This document shows, piece by piece, positions 5,867 through 8,387 of a stretch of 8,387 bases of DNA. Source of the stretch: a bacterium (lineage in GTDB: Bacteria > Krumholzibacteriota > Krumholzibacteriia > LZORAL124-64-63). How positions within the stretch are numbered: the first letter of the stretch is position 1; the number at the start of each line of letters is the position of its first letter. The translations under genes were made by a program, and so were the position numbers. The notes below the pieces were generated by a model. It was given only the letters and a program-made list of their open reading frames with translations. It did no database searches and was not told the origin of the DNA. The stretch is from NCBI GenBank assembly GCA_030635025.1, contig DAOVZQ010000091.1, forward strand, positions 1-8,387. The letters run 5' to 3'.

Positions 5867-8387
5867 ATGCCCAAGCGTGCGCTCATCGGCCTATTGATTG
5901 CGATCACACTGGTCACCGCCGGGATCGCCCAGGCGGGTGTCATTCCCGTCGGCGGCGAAACCTCGTCCATGAGGCTGCTCGAGCAGAAGGCCGGCGGCCT
6001 GACCTATCATGTCAGCGTCGGGGATATCCAAACCCTCGCGGTCGATACCAAGGCCGGCGGTTTCACGCGCCTCATCCTGCCCGGCTTCCACGCCACGCAG
6101 ACCGCGGGCGCCCCCGAACTGCCCCTGATGAACACCCTGATCGCGTTGCCCCTCGGCGCCACGGCCCGAGTCGAGGCCCGTAACGTGCAAACACGTACGG
6201 TGAAACTGGCCGACCTGGGCATCGACGACCTGATCATGCCGACCCAGCCGTCCATGCCCAAGAACGCGGACCGCGAGACCTGGCCCTTCGTCTATGACAA
6301 GGCCACCTACGAGGTCGAACGGACGGCCCGCGAGACGGCCGTGGTCGTCCATCAGGGCCGACTGCGCGCCATGGACTTCGGCCGACTCGAGTTCGCGCCC
6401 GTGACCTACAAACCCGGCAGTGGCGAATTGGTGATCGTCGAAAGCGCCGATCTCGACATCGTCTTCGAGGGCGGCGACATAAGCGCCGGCGACGACCTGT
6501 ACGCCCGCACAGCGAGCCCCTTCTTCGAGCACCTCTACACACAGCTCGACGGCGCCAAGGGTCTGCACGACAGCCACCCCGACCATGTGGGCGACCAGGT
6601 GACCATGGTCATCGTCACGCCGCCGGAGTTCGAGTACCAGCTCATCGACTTCGTCAACTGGAAGATCCAGCGCGGATTCAACATGATCGTGGCCGTGACC
6701 GGCACCCCCGAAGTCGGTTCGACCACCACGTCGATCCAGAGCTACATCCAGACCCTGTACGACAGCGCCACGGACGCACAGCCGGCGCCCAGCTTCGTAC
6801 TCTTCGTGGGCGACGTGGCCCAGACGCCCACCTACTCCGTGGGCGGCGACGCCACCGACCGCCCCTACTGCACCATGGACGGCGACTACGTGCCGGACAT
6901 CTACTACGGCCGCTTCTCCGCCACCAACGCCGCACAGCTACAGGCGATGATCGACAAGACCATGATGTACGATCAGTTCACCATGCCCGATCCCAGCTAT
7001 CTGGGCGAAGTGACCCTGATCGCCGGCGTCGACTCGGGCTATGCGCCGACCCACGGCAACGGCCAGATCAATTACGGCACCGACAACTACTTCAACGCCG
7101 CCCACAACCTCACGAGCAACACCTGGCTCTACCCGGCCTCGAGCGGCGCCGTGGAAAGCGCCATCATCCAGACCGTCAGCGACGGCGTGGCGTTCATCAA
7201 CTACACCGCCCACGGCAGCGAGACCAGCTGGGGCGACCCGCTCTTCACCCAGTCGAACATCAACAGTCTGGGCAACGACGGGAAATACTGCCTCGCCATC
7301 GGCAATTGCTGCCTGACCGGCACCTATGACTACGGCGAATGCTTCGGCGAAACCTGGCTACGGGCCGCTGACAAGGGCGCCATAGGCTACATCGGCGCCA
7401 GCAACAACACGTTGTGGGACGAGGATTTCTGGTGGGGCGCGGGGTCCTGCCCGTCCAGCGCCATCGACGGCGACACTGCTTTCGCCGAAACGGGCGTGGG
7501 CGCCTACGACGGCGTCTTCCACGATCACGGCGAAGGCATGGACCTGTGGTACGTGACTAACGACGCTCTGGTCTTCGCCGGCAACCTGGCCGTCCAGGAA
7601 GCGGGCTCGGGAAGCACAGAGTACTACTGGAACATTTACAACCTGCAGGGCGACCCCAGCCTGAGCACCTACATAGGCGTACCGGCCGTCAACCCCGTGA
7701 CCGTGGACGCCCTCGGCGCGACCACGTTGACGGTCAGCGCGGCCCCCGGCAGCTACGTGGGCCTGAGCCAGGGCACGACCCTGATCGGTGCGGGCAGCGT
7801 GGATTTGACGGGCACCGTGGTCATCGACTTCCTGACCACACCCGACGGCGGCCTGCCGCTGCACATAGTCGTCACGGCCCAGAACAGGGAGCCCTATGTC
7901 GAGGACGTGGCGATGGCCTCTCCGGCCATCGACTTGAGCACCACCACCTGCTCCACCACCCTGGAGGCGGGTGAACAAGACACCGACGTCGTACGCATCA
8001 CCAACACGGGCGACATCGGGTCGCAGCTCAATTACAGCATCACCTATCAGGCCGAAAGCCCCTATAAGGGGATCGACAAGAGCGTGGCCGGCTCAACGGT
8101 CACCTGCGCCCAGAGCGAATTCCTGGCCGGCACGACCATGGACCTGACCATCTCGGCCTACAATGCGAGTACCGACAGCGAATGGCTGACCGACGTGGAG
8201 GTCACCTTCCCGGCCGGCGTCGTGGTCAACTCGGGCACATCCTTGACCGGCGGCACCGACATCCTGACGTTCACCGGCCCAACCGGCGACGGCGTGACCG
8301 TCAACTGGCACGGCGACGACGGCGGCTCCTGGGGCGCCCTGCAAGGCGGCGAGACGGCCACCGCCACGGTCAACGTGACCTTCGGCG
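5867..8387 (+). CDS. Secreted gingipain-like cysteine peptidase, family C25 (3' end outside window)
   Basis: Predicted exported cysteine endopeptidase; 840 codons are present and the frame is still open at the window end. The signal peptide covers 1-23 (MPKR, hydrophobic core, AQA cleavage site before Gly24). Residues about 24-240 look like a C25 propeptide. The catalytic domain runs about 242-602: IVTPPEFEY near its start, VPDIYYGRF around 342-350, the catalytic histidine in TAHGSE (His449), and GNCCLTG at 479-485 with Cys482 the likely nucleophile. The His-Cys spacing of 33 equals that of gingipain RgpB (His211/Cys244, from memory). CFGE, then GASNNTLWDEDFWWG (510-524) and GDPS (595-598) follow, typical of the family. 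Residues about 606-681 resemble the C25 Ig-like domain, and 683-840 form further beta-rich segments. A type IX secretion C-terminal signal cannot be checked here. Cleavage specificity is unknown; I see no clear counterpart of the Arg-selecting Asp of RgpB. Confidence 0.93.
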   Translation, partial: MPKRALIGLLIAITLVTAGIAQAGVIPVGGETSSMRLLEQKAGGLTYHVSVGDIQTLAVDTKAGGFTRLILPGFHATQTAGAPELPLMNTLIALPLGATARVEARNVQTRTVKLADLGIDDLIMPTQPSMPKNADRETWPFVYDKATYEVERTARETAVVVHQGRLRAMDFGRLEFAPVTYKPGSGELVIVESADLDIVFEGGDISAGDDLYARTASPFFEHLYTQLDGAKGLHDSHPDHVGDQVTMVIVTPPEFEYQLIDFVNWKIQRGFNMIVAVTGTPEVGSTTTSIQSYIQTLYDSATDAQPAPSFVLFVGDVAQTPTYSVGGDATDRPYCTMDGDYVPDIYYGRFSATNAAQLQAMIDKTMMYDQFTMPDPSYLGEVTLIAGVDSGYAPTHGNGQINYGTDNYFNAAHNLTSNTWLYPASSGAVESAIIQTVSDGVAFINYTAHGSETSWGDPLFTQSNINSLGNDGKYCLAIGNCCLTGTYDYGECFGETWLRAADKGAIGYIGASNNTLWDEDFWWGAGSCPSSAIDGDTAFAETGVGAYDGVFHDHGEGMDLWYVTNDALVFAGNLAVQEAGSGSTEYYWNIYNLQGDPSLSTYIGVPAVNPVTVDALGATTLTVSAAPGSYVGLSQGTTLIGAGSVDLTGTVVIDFLTTPDGGLPLHIVVTAQNREPYVEDVAMASPAIDLSTTTCSTTLEAGEQDTDVVRITNTGDIGSQLNYSITYQAESPYKGIDKSVAGSTVTCAQSEFLAGTTMDLTISAYNASTDSEWLTDVEVTFPAGVVVNSGTSLTGGTDILTFTGPTGDGVTVNWHGDDGGSWGALQGGETATATVNVTFG

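Noticed and set aside
5719..6183. Plus-strand frame of 154 codons beginning in the intergenic region
   Set aside because: It overlaps the peptidase gene in a different frame, lacks a ribosome binding site at its start, and becomes Arg/Pro-rich nonsense once inside the peptidase gene.
5891..6586. Minus-strand open frame of 231 codons opposite the C25 peptidase propeptide
   Set aside because: It is antisense to a gene with signal peptide and family motifs, shows no domain of its own, and arises from GC-rich third positions.

Overview
The window is GC-rich, with dense genes showing strong G/C third-position bias and long antisense reading frames that are only codon-bias shadows. It holds two divergent blocks around a 214-bp, more AT-rich intergenic region (5653-5866). 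The leftward block looks like a purine-type molybdenum hydroxylase operon of the kind common in anaerobes. The rightward gene is a secreted gingipain-like (family C25) cysteine peptidase. C25 peptidases with long beta-sandwich tails in a GC-rich background suggest a member of the FCB group or a related uncultured phylum (Krumholzibacteriota or Eisenbacteria type). This is an inference from gene style; no rRNA or other marker gene is present.

Leftward block (minus strand, transcribed from about 5690 toward 1): FAD-binding subunit (260 aa), then [2Fe-2S] subunit (150 aa), then a first molybdopterin subunit (770 aa), then a second one (at least 702 aa, running off the window at base 1). The first three genes overlap by 4 nt at each junction and the fourth starts 4 nt after the third stops, so they almost certainly form one translationally coupled operon. 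Electrons released at a molybdenum centre would pass through the two [2Fe-2S] clusters to FAD. A good sigma-70-like promoter (TTGACA, 16 nt, TAACAT) lies upstream of the first gene, and an inverted repeat overlaps its -10 box.

The most interesting point is that the operon encodes two full-length but divergent molybdenum subunits. The downstream one keeps every residue I can align to the purine-contacting set of bovine xanthine oxidoreductase (Gln, Glu, Arg, Phe, Phe-Thr and the catalytic Glu). The upstream one keeps the catalytic Glu and the Gln but replaces the others, and also has Thr for Gln in the MGQG pterin motif. The pair may therefore act on two different substrates, or one may be specialised, while sharing a single FAD/Fe-S electron-transfer module.

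Rightward block (plus strand, 5867 to the window end): one open-ended gene with signal peptide, propeptide, C25 catalytic domain (His449/Cys482), a C25-type Ig-like domain and at least one further beta-rich segment. The C-terminus, where a sorting signal would be, lies outside the window. Nothing suggests a functional link with the hydroxylase operon beyond the shared intergenic region. No tRNA, rRNA, CRISPR array, insertion sequence or convincing terminator was seen.
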